A DNA stretch of 64,000 nucleotides, taken from assembly GCA_963757265.1 (NCBI GenBank), contig CAVWRA010000012.1, positions 682,001 through 746,000 on the forward strand, given 5' to 3'. The number at the start of each line of letters is the position of its first letter. Within the stretch, counting starts at the first letter, position 1. The notes beneath the pieces were generated by a model. It was not told where the DNA came from. It saw only the letters and a list, made by a program, of their open reading frames with translations, and did not search any database. The stretch comes from CAIVVT01 sp963757265. GTDB taxonomy: Bacteria > Acidobacteriota > Terriglobia > Bryobacterales > Bryobacteraceae. Positions 1 through 9,545 of the stretch are shown piece after piece. The position numbers were made by a program, and so were the translations under genes.

Positions 1-641
1 TTTTCGAGGCCGCGCCTGATGGCTTTGCCGGCCGCCATGATGCCCTTGACGTTGCCCAGGGCAACACGCTCGAGATAGACGGGGGCCTCGAGCGAAGCCA
101 GCGTTTCGCAAACGTGCAGCGGGTAGCCCTCATTGAAAATGCTGCGGCCGTAAGGGCTGGTGGTGGTCTTGCCGCCGATGGGCGTGGTGGGGGCGAGCTG
201 GCCGCCGGTCATGCCGTAAATGGCGTTGTTGATGAAGATGACGGTAATCGGCTCGCCGCGGTTGGCGGCGTGGAGGATCTCGGCGGTGCCGATGGCGGCG
301 AGGTCGCCGTCGCCCTGGTAGCTGACGACGATGGAGCCGGGGCGGCCGCGTTTAACGGCGGTGGCGACGGCGGGGGCGCGGCCGTGGGCCACCTGGATGT
401 TGCCAATATCGAAGTAGTAATAAGCGAAGACGCCGCAGCCGACGGGGCTGATGAGGACCATGCGGTCCTGGACGCCGAGCTCGTCGATGGCCCGCGCGAG
501 CAGCTTGTGCACCATGCCGTGGCCGCAGCCGGGGCAGTAGTGGGTCTGGTGCTGGAGCTCGCCCTTGCGGTCGAAGTTGCTGTAGAAGGAGCGGGGGCGC
601 TTGTGGACGACGGTGAAGCCGGGCATGGGCAGTTCAGACAT
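1..641 (-). CDS. 2-oxoacid:ferredoxin oxidoreductase, beta (TPP-binding) subunit, partial at window edge
   Basis: The TPP-binding beta subunit of a KorAB/VorAB-type enzyme, which oxidatively decarboxylates a 2-oxoacid to acyl-CoA and reduces ferredoxin. The reading frame is open from the ATG at 641 to the window edge (213 codons), so the C-terminus is missing. Visible motifs are the cysteine motif CPGCGHG (residues 36-42) and the TPP/Mg signature, GDGD near residue 110 followed by NNAIYGMTGGQ near 138. It overlaps the 3' end of the alpha-subunit gene by 8 nt and is the last visible gene of a ferredoxin-alpha-beta operon. The substrate (2-oxoglutarate, branched-chain 2-oxoacid or pyruvate) cannot be decided from the sequence. 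Confidence 0.93.
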   Translation of the reverse strand, partial: MSELPMPGFTVVHKRPRSFYSNFDRKGELQHQTHYCPGCGHGMVHKLLARAIDELGVQDRMVLISPVGCGVFAYYYFDIGNIQVAHGRAPAVATAVKRGRPGSIVVSYQGDGDLAAIGTAEILHAANRGEPITVIFINNAIYGMTGGQLAPTTPIGGKTTTSPYGRSIFNEGYPLHVCETLASLEAPVYLERVALGNVKGIMAAGKAIRRGLE

Positions 642-1731
642 GGGCAACCTCCAACGGCGCGGCGCTGGACGCAGCGACGGCGTATTGCGCGGCGATCTTG
701 CGGACGACGCCCGCGACCTCCTCGGCGGAGGGGACGTTGCCGCCGGCGCGGCCGTAGAACTCGACCGGCCGGATACCGTTGAGCGCGAGCTTCACGTCGT
801 CGACCATCTGGCCGGTGCTGAGCTCGACGACTCCGAAAACCTTGGCCTGCGCGGCGAGGCGGCGGAGGCCCGCGACCGGGAAGGGATAGAGCGTGATGGG
901 GCGGAGCAGGCCGACGGGCAGGCCCGCGGCGCGCAACTGCTCGACCACGGCCTTGAGGATGCGGGCGGTGATGCCGTAGCCGACCAGGATGATTTCGGCG
1001 CCGGCGGTCTGGTACTCCTCGAAACGCACGGCCTCGCGTTCGCAGCGCTTGTACTTGGCTTCGAGCTTGCGAACGTGCTGTTCCATCAGGTCGGGCTCGA
1101 GGTAGATGGAGGTGACCATGTTGGCGCGCGTGGCGGCGGTGCCCTCGACGGCCCAGCTCATGCTCCGCGGCTCGACCGGGGTGGCCATGAATTCGACCGG
1201 CTCCATCATCTGTCCGATAGCGCCGTCGGCGAGGACGAAGACGGGGTTGCGGTACTCGTCGGCGAGATCGAAGGCCAGGGCGGTGAGGTCGGCCATTTCC
1301 TGGACGCAGTCGGGCGCCAGGACGATGACCTTGTAGCAGCCGTGGCCGCCGCCCTTGACGACCTGGTTGTAGTCGCCCTGCTCGGGCGCGATGTTGCCCA
1401 GGCCGGGGCCGGCGCGCATGATGTCGGCGACGACGCAGGGCAGCTCGGAACCGGCGAGATAGCTGAGGCCCTCCTGCATCAGGCTGATGCCTGGGCCGGA
1501 GCTGGCGGTCATAGCGCGCAGACCGGCGGAAGCGGCGCCGTAGAGCATGTTAATGGAGGCGACTTCACTCTCGGCTTGAAGAAACGTGCCGCCGACCAGC
1601 GGCATGTATTTTGCGGCGGCTTCGGCGATTTCGCTGGCCGGGGTGATGGGGTAACCGTAGAAGGCGCGGCAGCCGGCCAGGATGGCGCTCTTGACGATGG
1701 CTTCGTTGCCCTTGATGAGTTGTTTCGGCAT
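634..1731 (-). CDS. 2-oxoacid:ferredoxin oxidoreductase, alpha subunit
   Basis: 365-aa alpha subunit of the same oxidoreductase. The N-terminal GYPITPASEI motif (about residues 26-35) is the family signature of the pyrimidine-binding domain, and SSGPGISLMQEG follows near residue 80. The frame is open upstream of the ATG at 1731, but the protein similarity begins with MPKQLIKGNEAI and a GAGG-type Shine-Dalgarno lies just upstream, so 1731 was chosen as start. The length fits a KorA/VorB-type subunit lacking the fused gamma domain. It is co-transcribed between the ferredoxin gene (gap 10 nt) and the beta subunit (8-nt overlap). Confidence 0.93.
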   Translation of the reverse strand: MPKQLIKGNEAIVKSAILAGCRAFYGYPITPASEIAEAAAKYMPLVGGTFLQAESEVASINMLYGAASAGLRAMTASSGPGISLMQEGLSYLAGSELPCVVADIMRAGPGLGNIAPEQGDYNQVVKGGGHGCYKVIVLAPDCVQEMADLTALAFDLADEYRNPVFVLADGAIGQMMEPVEFMATPVEPRSMSWAVEGTAATRANMVTSIYLEPDLMEQHVRKLEAKYKRCEREAVRFEEYQTAGAEIILVGYGITARILKAVVEQLRAAGLPVGLLRPITLYPFPVAGLRRLAAQAKVFGVVELSTGQMVDDVKLALNGIRPVEFYGRAGGNVPSAEEVAGVVRKIAAQYAVAASSAAPLEVAHV

Positions 1732-1741
1732 GGCGGGAGCC

Positions 1742-1996
1742 TCAAGCGGCGGCCTGGTCCTCGGTGGTGCGCTTGTAGACGGTGACGGCGCCGGGCTCGG
1801 GGCAGGCGTAGAAACAGAGCCCGCAGCCGTTGCAGCCATGGCCGATGTATTCGGCCGGATGGTAGCCGTAGCGGTTCAGCCCTTCGGAGAGGCGCAGGCC
1901 CTTGAGCACGCAGGCCTCCACGCACAAGCCGCAGCCCTTGCATTCCTCAAGGTTGACGACGACGTAGCCCTTGTCGGGCCTGGGGGTGGGTTGCAT
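1742..1996 (-). CDS. 2x[4Fe-4S] ferredoxin-like delta subunit of the 2-oxoacid oxidoreductase
   Basis: An 84-aa protein with two CxxCxxCxxxC cluster motifs, at residues 19-29 (CKGCGLCVEAC) and 55-65 (CNGCGLCFYAC). It is the electron-accepting small subunit (VorD/KorD-like) of the downstream alpha/beta pair. It is first in the operon, with a 10-nt gap to the alpha gene. A separate ferredoxin is possible in principle, but its position makes the subunit role most likely. Confidence 0.92.
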   Translation of the reverse strand: MQPTPRPDKGYVVVNLEECKGCGLCVEACVLKGLRLSEGLNRYGYHPAEYIGHGCNGCGLCFYACPEPGAVTVYKRTTEDQAAA

Positions 1997-2040
1997 GGCG
2001 GGTGGCTGGTTCCTTTCTCGATGCGACGATCGGTGAACTT

Positions 2041-3363
2041 CTAGGCTACCAATGCGGGCAAGGGTTCCAGGTAATGGTTCCGGCAGGCGAACTCATAGAG
2101 ATCGTCGCGGAATCTGGGGTCGGCGATGGAGATGAGCGCTTCGGCCCGCTGGCGAATGCTCTTGCCGTGGAGATAGGCGACGCCATGTTCGGTGACTACG
2201 TAGTGGACGTCGGCGCGGGAGGTGACGACGCCGGCGCCGGGGTCGAGCACGGGCGCGATGCGCGAAATGGTGCCGTGCCTGGCCGTCGAGGGCAGCGCGA
2301 TGATCGGCTTGCCGCCATGGGATCGGGCCGCGCCGCGGATGAAATCAGGTTGCCCGCCGACGCCGGAATAGGGGCGCGTGCCGATGGAGTCTGCGCAGAC
2401 CTGTCCGGTCACATCGATTTGCAGGGCGGAATTGATGGCCACCATGCGATCGTTCTGGGCGATGACAAACGGATCGTTGGTATAGCGGGTGGGATGGAAC
2501 TCGAAGAAGGGGTTGTCGCGGAGGAATTCGAAGAGCTGCCGCGTGCCGAGGACGAAGCCGACAATGGCCTTGCCGGGGTGAAGGGTCTTACGGGCGCCGT
2601 TGATGACGCCCTTCTCGATGAGCGGAATCACGCCGTCAGAGACGAGTTCGCTGTGAATGCCAAGGTCGCGGTGGTTTTCGAGAGCGAGCAGCACGGCGTC
2701 GGGGATGCCGCCGATGCCGAGCTGCAAGGTGGCGCCGTCGGGCACCAGGCCGGCGACGTGGGCGGCGATGCGGTGATGGACGTCGTCGGCGCAGGATTCG
2801 TGGGGCAACTCGAGCAGCGGCCGGGAAGTTTCCACCAGAGAGTCGATCTCACTCACGTGCAGGAAACAATCGCCGTAGGTGCGCGGCATGTGGTCGTTCA
2901 CTTCGGCGATGACCAGCTTGGCGGTGCGGGCGGCGGTGAGGGTGCAATCGACGCACGTGCCCATGCTGAGGTAACCGTGGTCGTCGGGCGGGGCAACCTG
3001 GAGCAGCACGACGTCGAGCGGCATTTCGCCCGAGAGGAAAAGGTCTTCGATCTGGCTGAGGAAGATGGGAGTGTAGTCGGCGCGGCCTTCCTGCACGGCC
3101 TGGCGGACGTTGCCGCCGAGGAACAGGCCGCCATGGCGGAAGGCGCCTTCGAACTCGGGACGGGTGTAGGGGGCGTCGCCGAGGGTCAACATCGAAATCA
3201 CCTGAACGTCCTTGAGCACGGGCGCGCGCCGGATCATGGCGTCGATGAGGGGTTGCGGGGTGGAGTTGCCTTGTTGAACCCACACGCGTTGGGCAGAGCG
3301 CAGCAGGCTGAGCGCCTCGTCCGCGGTCTTGAGCTTGCGCCGGTATTCCTCTCTCCAAGACAT
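2041..3363 (-). CDS. acetyl-CoA hydrolase / acyl-CoA:carboxylate CoA-transferase family protein
   Basis: 440-aa member of the AcCoA hydrolase / 4-hydroxybutyrate CoA-transferase family, which moves CoA between acyl-CoA and a carboxylate through a glutamyl-CoA thioester. The CoA-binding segment GIGGIPDAV (216-224) and the catalytic-Glu segment GIHSELVSDG (Glu239) are present, as is the conserved G-GGQPDF stretch in the C-terminal half. The start ATG at 3363 follows a GAGGTGA-type ribosome site. It lies 44 nt upstream of the oxidoreductase operon on the same strand. That suggests 2-oxoacid oxidation to acyl-CoA followed by CoA transfer or recovery, but the physiological acid is unknown. Confidence 0.88.
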   Translation of the reverse strand: MSWREEYRRKLKTADEALSLLRSAQRVWVQQGNSTPQPLIDAMIRRAPVLKDVQVISMLTLGDAPYTRPEFEGAFRHGGLFLGGNVRQAVQEGRADYTPIFLSQIEDLFLSGEMPLDVVLLQVAPPDDHGYLSMGTCVDCTLTAARTAKLVIAEVNDHMPRTYGDCFLHVSEIDSLVETSRPLLELPHESCADDVHHRIAAHVAGLVPDGATLQLGIGGIPDAVLLALENHRDLGIHSELVSDGVIPLIEKGVINGARKTLHPGKAIVGFVLGTRQLFEFLRDNPFFEFHPTRYTNDPFVIAQNDRMVAINSALQIDVTGQVCADSIGTRPYSGVGGQPDFIRGAARSHGGKPIIALPSTARHGTISRIAPVLDPGAGVVTSRADVHYVVTEHGVAYLHGKSIRQRAEALISIADPRFRDDLYEFACRNHYLEPLPALVA

Positions 3364-3428
3364 GGCTGAGTCACCTCCGTGCCGGAGCCACCACCTTGAT
3401 GTGGTGCCTTATAATTCCGGCTAATCAG

Positions 3429-3457
3429 AGGATAAACTCTCCTGTTTGTGGTGTCAA
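3429..3457 (-). promoter_or_regulatory. sigma70-type promoter for the CoA-transferase/oxidoreductase operon
   Basis: On the minus strand TTGACA (3457-3452) and TATCCT (3434-3429) are separated by exactly 17 nt, 66 nt upstream of the CoA-transferase start. The -35 hexamer is a perfect consensus. A small CACCAC/GTGGTG hairpin lies in the leader (3389-3406). Confidence 0.6.
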
Positions 3458-3461
3458 CCGT

Positions 3462-3490
3462 ATTTAATCTAAAATGGACGAGAAAGTCAA
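3462..3490 (-). promoter_or_regulatory. second promoter-like pair upstream of the first
   Basis: On the minus strand TTGACT (3490-3485) and TTAAAT (3467-3462) are separated by 17 nt and lie directly upstream of the stronger promoter. It could be a tandem promoter. The sequence here is AT-rich relative to the surroundings. Confidence 0.35.
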
Positions 3491-3736
3491 TGGCACACTG
3501 GTTGGTGTCTTAACAAATTGATTCTATTGGACTTTTTCATCACATGCTGGCCTCAGCAGGCGGGGCCGAGGGGCGACAAGAAAGAAGGGCGGTGCGAGCC
3601 ACGCGGGAAGCGCGGAATGGGGGCTGCGAAGCGGGGCAGCGGGCTTGGTTCGGATCACGCGGTTTCCCGTTCCCAGTGCTTGTGGCCGGAGTGCCAATGG
3701 GGCGTAGCAAAGGCCGGTAAGAGATGGGTTCCTCGG

Positions 3737-4123
3737 TTATCCCAATCGTGGCCTTGCGAGTAGAGAGGTTTGCGGCCTGCCAGGTTTGTAGTGGATCAGG
3801 ACCTCCTTCCCGCGGTAATCATCTTCGAATGATGCTGCCTTTTGATCTCGCAGGAATTTGAACGAGTCGCGGCCGACGTAGCGCTCGCCATCGACCTTAT
3901 ACGTATAGGCCAGAGTGATCGTCAGGAAACCTTTATCGTCCCGGCTCTGCTCGATCAGTTCCACGTGGCCGTGCGCGATCGGCCAGTGCTCTGCGAGCCG
4001 CAGCATTCTTTTCCTCCACAAGACTGGCGCCCATGCGGCTATCGCCGACAAGGCGAAGAATCCCACCAACTCATATAGTGACCGGAACGAGCCATGCATA
4101 TCGTGCAGGAACCCTGCTTGCAT
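3737..4123 (-). CDS. DUF3592-like membrane-anchored protein
   Basis: A protein of up to 128 aa with one N-terminal transmembrane segment (about residues 18-35) followed by a soluble beta-rich domain. The hydrophobic anchor, HGHVELIEQ-type strand, LAYTYKVDGERYVGRDSFKF segment and C-terminal VLIHYKPGRP strand are characteristic of DUF3592. The start may be Met9 (4099) rather than 4123. The function of the family is unknown. A second, diverged DUF3592-like gene lies 1.1 kb away (5237-5662), and a toxin-antitoxin pair sits between them. Confidence 0.65.
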   Translation of the reverse strand: MQAGFLHDMHGSFRSLYELVGFFALSAIAAWAPVLWRKRMLRLAEHWPIAHGHVELIEQSRDDKGFLTITLAYTYKVDGERYVGRDSFKFLRDQKAASFEDDYRGKEVLIHYKPGRPQTSLLARPRLG

Positions 4124-4154
4124 CGATCATAGTGCATGATGCAGCGCCATTTCC

Positions 4155-4182
4155 TTGACGGGTTTGGCGGGCGTTGTTAGAG
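4155..4182 (+). promoter_or_regulatory. candidate promoter of the toxin-antitoxin operon
   Basis: TTGACG (4155-4160) and TTAGAG (4177-4182) with 16-nt spacing, about 40 bp upstream of the antitoxin start. This is a moderate match. Autorepression of such operons is a family trait, not something visible here. Confidence 0.35.
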
Positions 4183-4222
4183 TGAGGACAGCTTTCGACA
4201 CGACCCCATGGAGACACGGCGC

Positions 4223-4414
4223 ATGACCGGAATCCAGTTTGTGACCGATGAAAAAGGCCGCAGGGTGGCCGTTCAAATCGATCTGAAAAAGCACGGCGAG
4301 AGAGTAGAGGAGTTTTGCGACGGGCTGATTGCGGAGTCGCGGCGCAACGAAAAGGGGGTCCCGCTTGAAAAGATCAAAGCGGACCTCGTGAGGCGCGGCC
4401 GGATCCGTGGATAG
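4223..4414 (+). CDS. antitoxin of a RelE-type toxin-antitoxin pair
   Basis: A 63-aa charged protein beginning MTGIQFVTDEKGRRVAVQID, typical of small antitoxins paired with RelE/ParE toxins. It would neutralise the downstream toxin and probably bind the operon promoter. The ATG at 4223 is preferred over 4208 because GGAG lies 9 nt upstream of it. Its 3' end overlaps the toxin start by 8 nt, the usual translational coupling. The C-terminal half is Lys/Arg/Glu-rich and helical. Confidence 0.8.
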   Translation: MTGIQFVTDEKGRRVAVQIDLKKHGERVEEFCDGLIAESRRNEKGVPLEKIKADLVRRGRIRG

Positions 4415-4670
4415 TTATTCCGTTGAAGTCAAGCCGTCCGCGCTCAAGGAACTCGAAGCGTTGCCGGACAACGTGCTGGCCCGCATTGTGAAGAAAATCG
4501 AGTCACTGGGGCAGGCACCACGGCCCGCGGGATGCAAGAAGCTGAAGCACTTCAAAGATCAGTGGCGCGTCCGGGCCGGTGACTGGCGGGTGCTGTACAT
4601 TATCGACGACGCGGCGAAGCTGATCAGTGTCACCCGCATCGCACACCGGCGCGAGGTATACGATCGATGA
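4407..4670 (+). CDS. RelE/ParE-family toxin
   Basis: 87 aa, starting at a GTG that overlaps the antitoxin stop. The sequence has the RelE fold pattern: VKPSALKELEALP in the first strand and helix, KKLKHFKDQWRVRAGDWRVLYII in the central sheet, and a basic C-terminal RIAHRREVYDR. RelE relatives cleave mRNA on the ribosome and ParE relatives act on gyrase. The WRVRAGDWRVLY core and HRREVYDR tail favour RelE. Confidence 0.88.
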   Translation: MDSYSVEVKPSALKELEALPDNVLARIVKKIESLGQAPRPAGCKKLKHFKDQWRVRAGDWRVLYIIDDAAKLISVTRIAHRREVYDR

Positions 4671-4799
4671 CCGCGGGGACTGCTTCGTTCCAACAGACAA
4701 TGACGCTGGCGGGCCTGTGCGGCCGGCGCTGACCGGCGCGCGCGGCAGCTTGGCGCATTCACGCCCGACTGACGAATGACGCACCACCGAGCCCGGACT

Positions 4800-5231
4800 T
4801 CAGTTGGTGATGTCGTCGGTGCTGCTGCGGCCGCGCAGGGGAATATAGATCGCTTCGAAGGCCTTGTGCGCGGGATGATTGGTGTATTTGTCGAAGGCCG
4901 CCTGGTCCTCGAATTCGATCACGAAGGCGTCGGTGAAGGGGTGCGGTTTGAAGGAGCCGTCGGGCTGCTTTTCACTGTATACGCCCTGCACTTTGGCGCT
5001 CTTCAACCAGACGTTCCTGATGCCCGGCACCTCGGAGGCCATCTTTTCGACGGCGTCGAGGACACTCTTCTTCTGCGCTTCGGCGGTGCCGTCCTTGTAG
5101 TAAAGGGTCACCACGTGGATCACCGATTTCGGTTTCGCATAGCGGTTGGCGGCGAGGCCGGCAGCAGCGCCGAGGGCGACCAGCAGCGAGCCGGCGACGA
5201 GGGCCTTGCTGAGATTCAGAGAGAGAGGCAT
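4800..5231 (-). CDS. membrane-anchored Dabb (stress-responsive alpha/beta-barrel) domain protein
   Basis: 143 aa with an N-terminal hydrophobic segment (about residues 9-29), then a Dabb-type domain: IHVVTLYYKDGT, KMASEVPGIRNVW, TDAFVIEFEDQAAFDKYTNHPAHKAF. That order of strand, helix and conserved H-P-x-H is typical. The ATG at 5231 is chosen because GAGGAG lies 8 nt upstream; a GTG at 5240 has no room for a ribosome site. The N-terminal anchor is unusual for Dabb proteins, which are mostly cytosolic. The gene lies 5 nt downstream of the DUF3592-like gene and is probably co-transcribed. The function is not known. Confidence 0.75.
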   Translation of the reverse strand: MPLSLNLSKALVAGSLLVALGAAAGLAANRYAKPKSVIHVVTLYYKDGTAEAQKKSVLDAVEKMASEVPGIRNVWLKSAKVQGVYSEKQPDGSFKPHPFTDAFVIEFEDQAAFDKYTNHPAHKAFEAIYIPLRGRSSTDDITN

Positions 5232-5236
5232 GGGAA

Positions 5237-5662
5237 TCACTCCTCGATAGGTTCGAACTGGAGAGCAAAGGCGCGGGCTGGCAAGCCGGACCAGTCCTCG
5301 CAGAGGATGATCGAGTTGGCAGGGTTACTGCGGAGGTATTTGACGCTTACGGAGCCGACCAGGCGGGCCGGATTGCCATCCAGCGATTCGAGCATTGCCG
5401 AAATGTCCTGGCTCGCGGCATAGCCCACGCCGTGCACGTTGTAGGTGTAAAAGAGGGTGTGCGAGTCGGCTTCGACGATGACGCCTTCAATGCTGCGGCC
5501 GAGGCGGCTGACGAGCAGGCGGCGGCGTTGCTCGAGCTGCTCGGGGGTGGGGCGCCGGCGGGCCAACCAGACAATCGCCACGCCGGCGGCCATCACGACA
5601 ACGCCCGACGCCGCCAGAGCAGCGACCGGGTGTTCGGTCAAAATGGAGAGACTTCGTGTCAT
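5237..5662 (-). CDS. DUF3592-like membrane protein (diverged)
   Basis: 141 aa with one transmembrane segment (about 15-34), then a soluble domain with the strand pattern SIEGVIVEADSHTLFYTYNVHGVGYAASQDI and a C-terminal VSVKYLRSNPANSIIL strand resembling DUF3592. It precedes the Dabb gene by 5 nt. It is a distant parallel to the protein at 3737-4123. No enzymatic motif is seen. Confidence 0.55.
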   Translation of the reverse strand: MTRSLSILTEHPVAALAASGVVVMAAGVAIVWLARRRPTPEQLEQRRRLLVSRLGRSIEGVIVEADSHTLFYTYNVHGVGYAASQDISAMLESLDGNPARLVGSVSVKYLRSNPANSIILCEDWSGLPARAFALQFEPIEE

Positions 5663-5706
5663 TTTCTTACGGTTCCAGCGCTCCTGCGGGCCCCACCGGC
5701 GCGGGA

Positions 5707-6369
5707 TCAGAGCGGGCCGCCTGGATTATGGAACACCTTGTTATAGTCTTTCAAGAACTGGTCGAGACCGCGATCGGTCAACGGGTGGTTGAACAACTGG
5801 TCTAACACTTTGAAGGGCATGGTGGCGATGTGCGCGCCGGCCTGAGCGGCCTGCACGACGTGCAGCGGCGAGCGCAGGGAGGCGGCGAGGACTTCGGTCT
5901 TGAAGCCGTAGTTGTGATAGATGCTGCAAATGGTGTCGACGAGGGCCATGCCCTCTTCCGCGATGTCGTCAAAGCGGCCGACGAAGGGGCTGACAAACGT
6001 GGCGCCGGCCTTGGCCGCCAGCAGGGCCTGGGCGGCGCTGAAGCACAGGGTCACGTTGAAGCGGATGCCTTCCTTGCCGAGCGTGGCGCAGGTGCGGATG
6101 CCGTCGCGCGTGAGCGGCACCTTGACGATGATGTTGGGATGAATGGCGCTGAGCTCCCGCGCCTGCTTGACCATGCCGTCGAAGTCGGTGGCGACGACCT
6201 CAGCGCTGATCGGGCCGTTGACGATGTCGCAGATGCGGCGGACCTGTTCCTCGATCGGGTTGCCTTCCTTAGCGATCAGCGTGGGGTTGGTGGTGACGCC
6301 GTCAACGATGCCCCAGGCCGCGCCCTTCTTCAGTTCATCGAGATTTGCGGTATCCAGAAAAAACTTCAT
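5707..6369 (-). CDS. transaldolase / fructose-6-phosphate aldolase family (TalC/MipB type)
   Basis: 220 aa, the short single-domain size of the TalC/FSA subfamily. Key segments are MKFFLDTANLDEL at the N-terminus, TTNPTLIAKEG (26-36), the Schiff-base lysine Lys83 in NIIVKVPLT, NVTLCFSAAQALLAAKAGA, and SPFVGRFDDI. It acts in the pentose-phosphate pathway (transaldolase) or as a fructose-6-phosphate aldolase; the two activities are hard to separate from sequence. The start ATG at 6369 follows a GGAGGGAC-type ribosome site. Confidence 0.92.
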   Translation of the reverse strand: MKFFLDTANLDELKKGAAWGIVDGVTTNPTLIAKEGNPIEEQVRRICDIVNGPISAEVVATDFDGMVKQARELSAIHPNIIVKVPLTRDGIRTCATLGKEGIRFNVTLCFSAAQALLAAKAGATFVSPFVGRFDDIAEEGMALVDTICSIYHNYGFKTEVLAASLRSPLHVVQAAQAGAHIATMPFKVLDQLFNHPLTDRGLDQFLKDYNKVFHNPGGPL

Positions 6370-6396
6370 TGGTCCCTCCGTCCAAGTAGTTGGCGA

Positions 6397-7167
6397 TCAC
6401 AATCGTTGGATGGAATTCGCGAGAATTCCCAGTCCCGGGATTTCCACCTCGACGTTGTCGCCGGGATTCACCGGACCGACGCCGGGCGGAGTGCCGGTGG
6501 CGATCAGATCACCCGGTTCGAGCGTCATGAACTGCGAAACAAATTCAAGAATAACACCCAGGGAAAAGAGCATTTGCGAGACGGGAGCGTCCTGGCGAAC
6601 CTCGCCGTTGACGCGGGTAAGGATGCGCAAGGAGTCGAACTCGATCTCTTCCTTCAATACCAGCCAGGGCCCGACGGGACAGAAGGTATCGAAGCCCTTG
6701 GCGCGGGTCCACTGGCCATCCTTTTTCTGCAGATCGCGGGCCGTGAAGTCGTTCACGATGGTGTAGCCGGCGATGTGACGCAGGTAGTCGGCGGCGCGGA
6801 TGCGGCGCGCGCGGCGGCCGATGACGACGCCCAATTCGCCTTCGAAATCGAGGCGCTGGGAGATGTCGGGGTAAATGACCGGGGCGGCGTGGGCGTTGAG
6901 GGACGAGGGCGGCTTGAGGAAGATCAGCGGCTCGGCGGGCGCTTCGTTGCCCAATTCGCGAGCGTGTTCGGCGTAGTTGCGGCCGACGCAGACGATCTTC
7001 GACGGCGAGACGGGCGGCAACAGGCGGACGCGCTGGAGCGGGTAGGAGTTGCCGTCGGAGGCGCGGATCGAGTCGAGGTCAACGACGCCCTTGAGGACGC
7101 GACGATCGGCGTCCGAGGCGGCGATGGGGACCAGGGAGTCGCGGGTGAATCTTACGTAGCGGTGCAT
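6397..7167 (-). CDS. fumarylacetoacetate hydrolase (FAH) family protein
   Basis: 256 aa with the FAH C-terminal fold. Metal-binding acidic residues are seen as FEGELGVVIG (Glu109, Glu111) and NDFTARDLQ (Asp140), and the family signatures VGRNYAEHARELG and GDLIATGTPPGVG are complete. Members hydrolyse or decarboxylate acylpyruvates or related dicarboxylates; the exact substrate cannot be told. It lies downstream of hslU and a lipoprotein gene on the same strand, with a 33-nt gap, so it is probably co-transcribed. Confidence 0.9.
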   Translation of the reverse strand: MHRYVRFTRDSLVPIAASDADRRVLKGVVDLDSIRASDGNSYPLQRVRLLPPVSPSKIVCVGRNYAEHARELGNEAPAEPLIFLKPPSSLNAHAAPVIYPDISQRLDFEGELGVVIGRRARRIRAADYLRHIAGYTIVNDFTARDLQKKDGQWTRAKGFDTFCPVGPWLVLKEEIEFDSLRILTRVNGEVRQDAPVSQMLFSLGVILEFVSQFMTLEPGDLIATGTPPGVGPVNPGDNVEVEIPGLGILANSIQRL

Positions 7168-7200
7168 GGCTCTCCAATGCGCGCCGGAGGAGAAGTGGAT

Positions 7201-8183
7201 CTATGGGGCCACGAACTCGATCGGCGCGCCGGGCTTACTGGTGTTGCCTTTGGTGTCGCTGGCCGAGACGGCGTAGCGATAACGCTTGCCCGAGACAATC
7301 TGGTGGTCGCTGTAGGTGACATCTCGCAGACACATCGGCCACTTTGACCAGCGGGCCGGGACCCTCGGCGCGCCATACCTGGTAAGCCTTGAGGTCGGAC
7401 TCGCGACAGGGCTCCCACGCCAGCTCGATGCTGTGGAGGCCGGCGATGGCGGACAGGCCCGAGGGCGGCTCGGGCGGGAAAACATCCTTGTAGGTGAGGC
7501 TGGCCAGCCTCGACAGGTCGCCTTCGGCGAAGCCTTTGCCGGCGGGAACGACAGCCTGGACCTGGTAGCTGTATTGAACATCCTCACCGGTGGCGTCCGT
7601 ATCGAGCCAGTCGGGCGCGGTGGAGAGAGCGACGGCCTGGAGACTTTTCCTCGCCCTGCTTCTGGCGGAAGACGCGCCATTTCGTTGCTGGGGGCGCAGC
7701 GGCGGCAGGCCAGCGCAGCGTGATGCCGGCCGGACCGGGAATGAGTTGCACGACGGGCACGGGCGGGACGGGAACGACATGCAGGGTCAAGGGCTCGCTC
7801 CAGGCCCCAATGCGGCCGGTGGGCCCGACCACGCGGAGGGCGAAGGCGAGTATTGCGATTCTCCAAGCCGGCGACGGGAGATGCGAAGCTCGTAGCCGCG
7901 GTTTGCGCATGGATTTCGACGGGGATGCGTTTGGCGCCGGCGGCCCATTTATCGATGGATGGGTCGGGCGGGCCGTAGCGCAAATCGATCTCGCGCAGCT
8001 GCTTGAGGACGAGTTCATCGGTGGATTTGCCGGTCACCACAAAGCCGATGACGATCTGGCCGGCGCGCTGATGCGCATTGAGGATGGTCACGCGCTCGGG
8101 GATGTGCAGGGTGGGGGGCAGCGGCGCGCCCACATAGCCGCATCCGCAAGCGGCCAGAGCCAGGACAACGAAAAAAGTACGCA

Positions 8184-8184
<1 letters not shown>
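7201..8184 (-). pseudogene. fibronectin type III-like lipoprotein, interrupted by three +1 frameshifts
   Basis: An exported lipoprotein with lipobox LAACGC at residues 10-15, followed by fibronectin/Ig-like beta-sandwich repeats. The protein is readable from end to end only by changing frame three times, near 7860, 7645 and 7330, each time by one extra base. The pieces are IPVEIHAQTAA in the first frame, FALRVVGPTGRIGAWSEPL in the second, PDWLDTDATGEDVQYSYQV in the third, and DVTYSDHQIVSGKRYRYAV back in the first. Restored length is about 326 aa. Three equal shifts in 1 kb suggest sequencing insertions or a dying gene. It overlaps the hslU stop by 1 nt. Confidence 0.75.
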
Positions 8185-9542
<1,358 letters not shown>

Positions 9543-9545
9543 GCC

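Larger units (their letters stand above)
3364..3736. other. intergenic region with promoters, otherwise no gene seen
   Basis: About 370 bp separate the CoA-transferase gene from a DUF3592-like gene. Apart from the two promoter-like pairs, I see only a short plus-strand open frame (3518-3763) with no recognisable protein features and an atypical composition, which I do not call. Confidence 0.5.

Noticed and set aside
3518..3763. Small plus-strand open frame of 81 codons
   Set aside because: No conserved segments, overlaps the end of the DUF3592-like gene, and lies over a promoter region.
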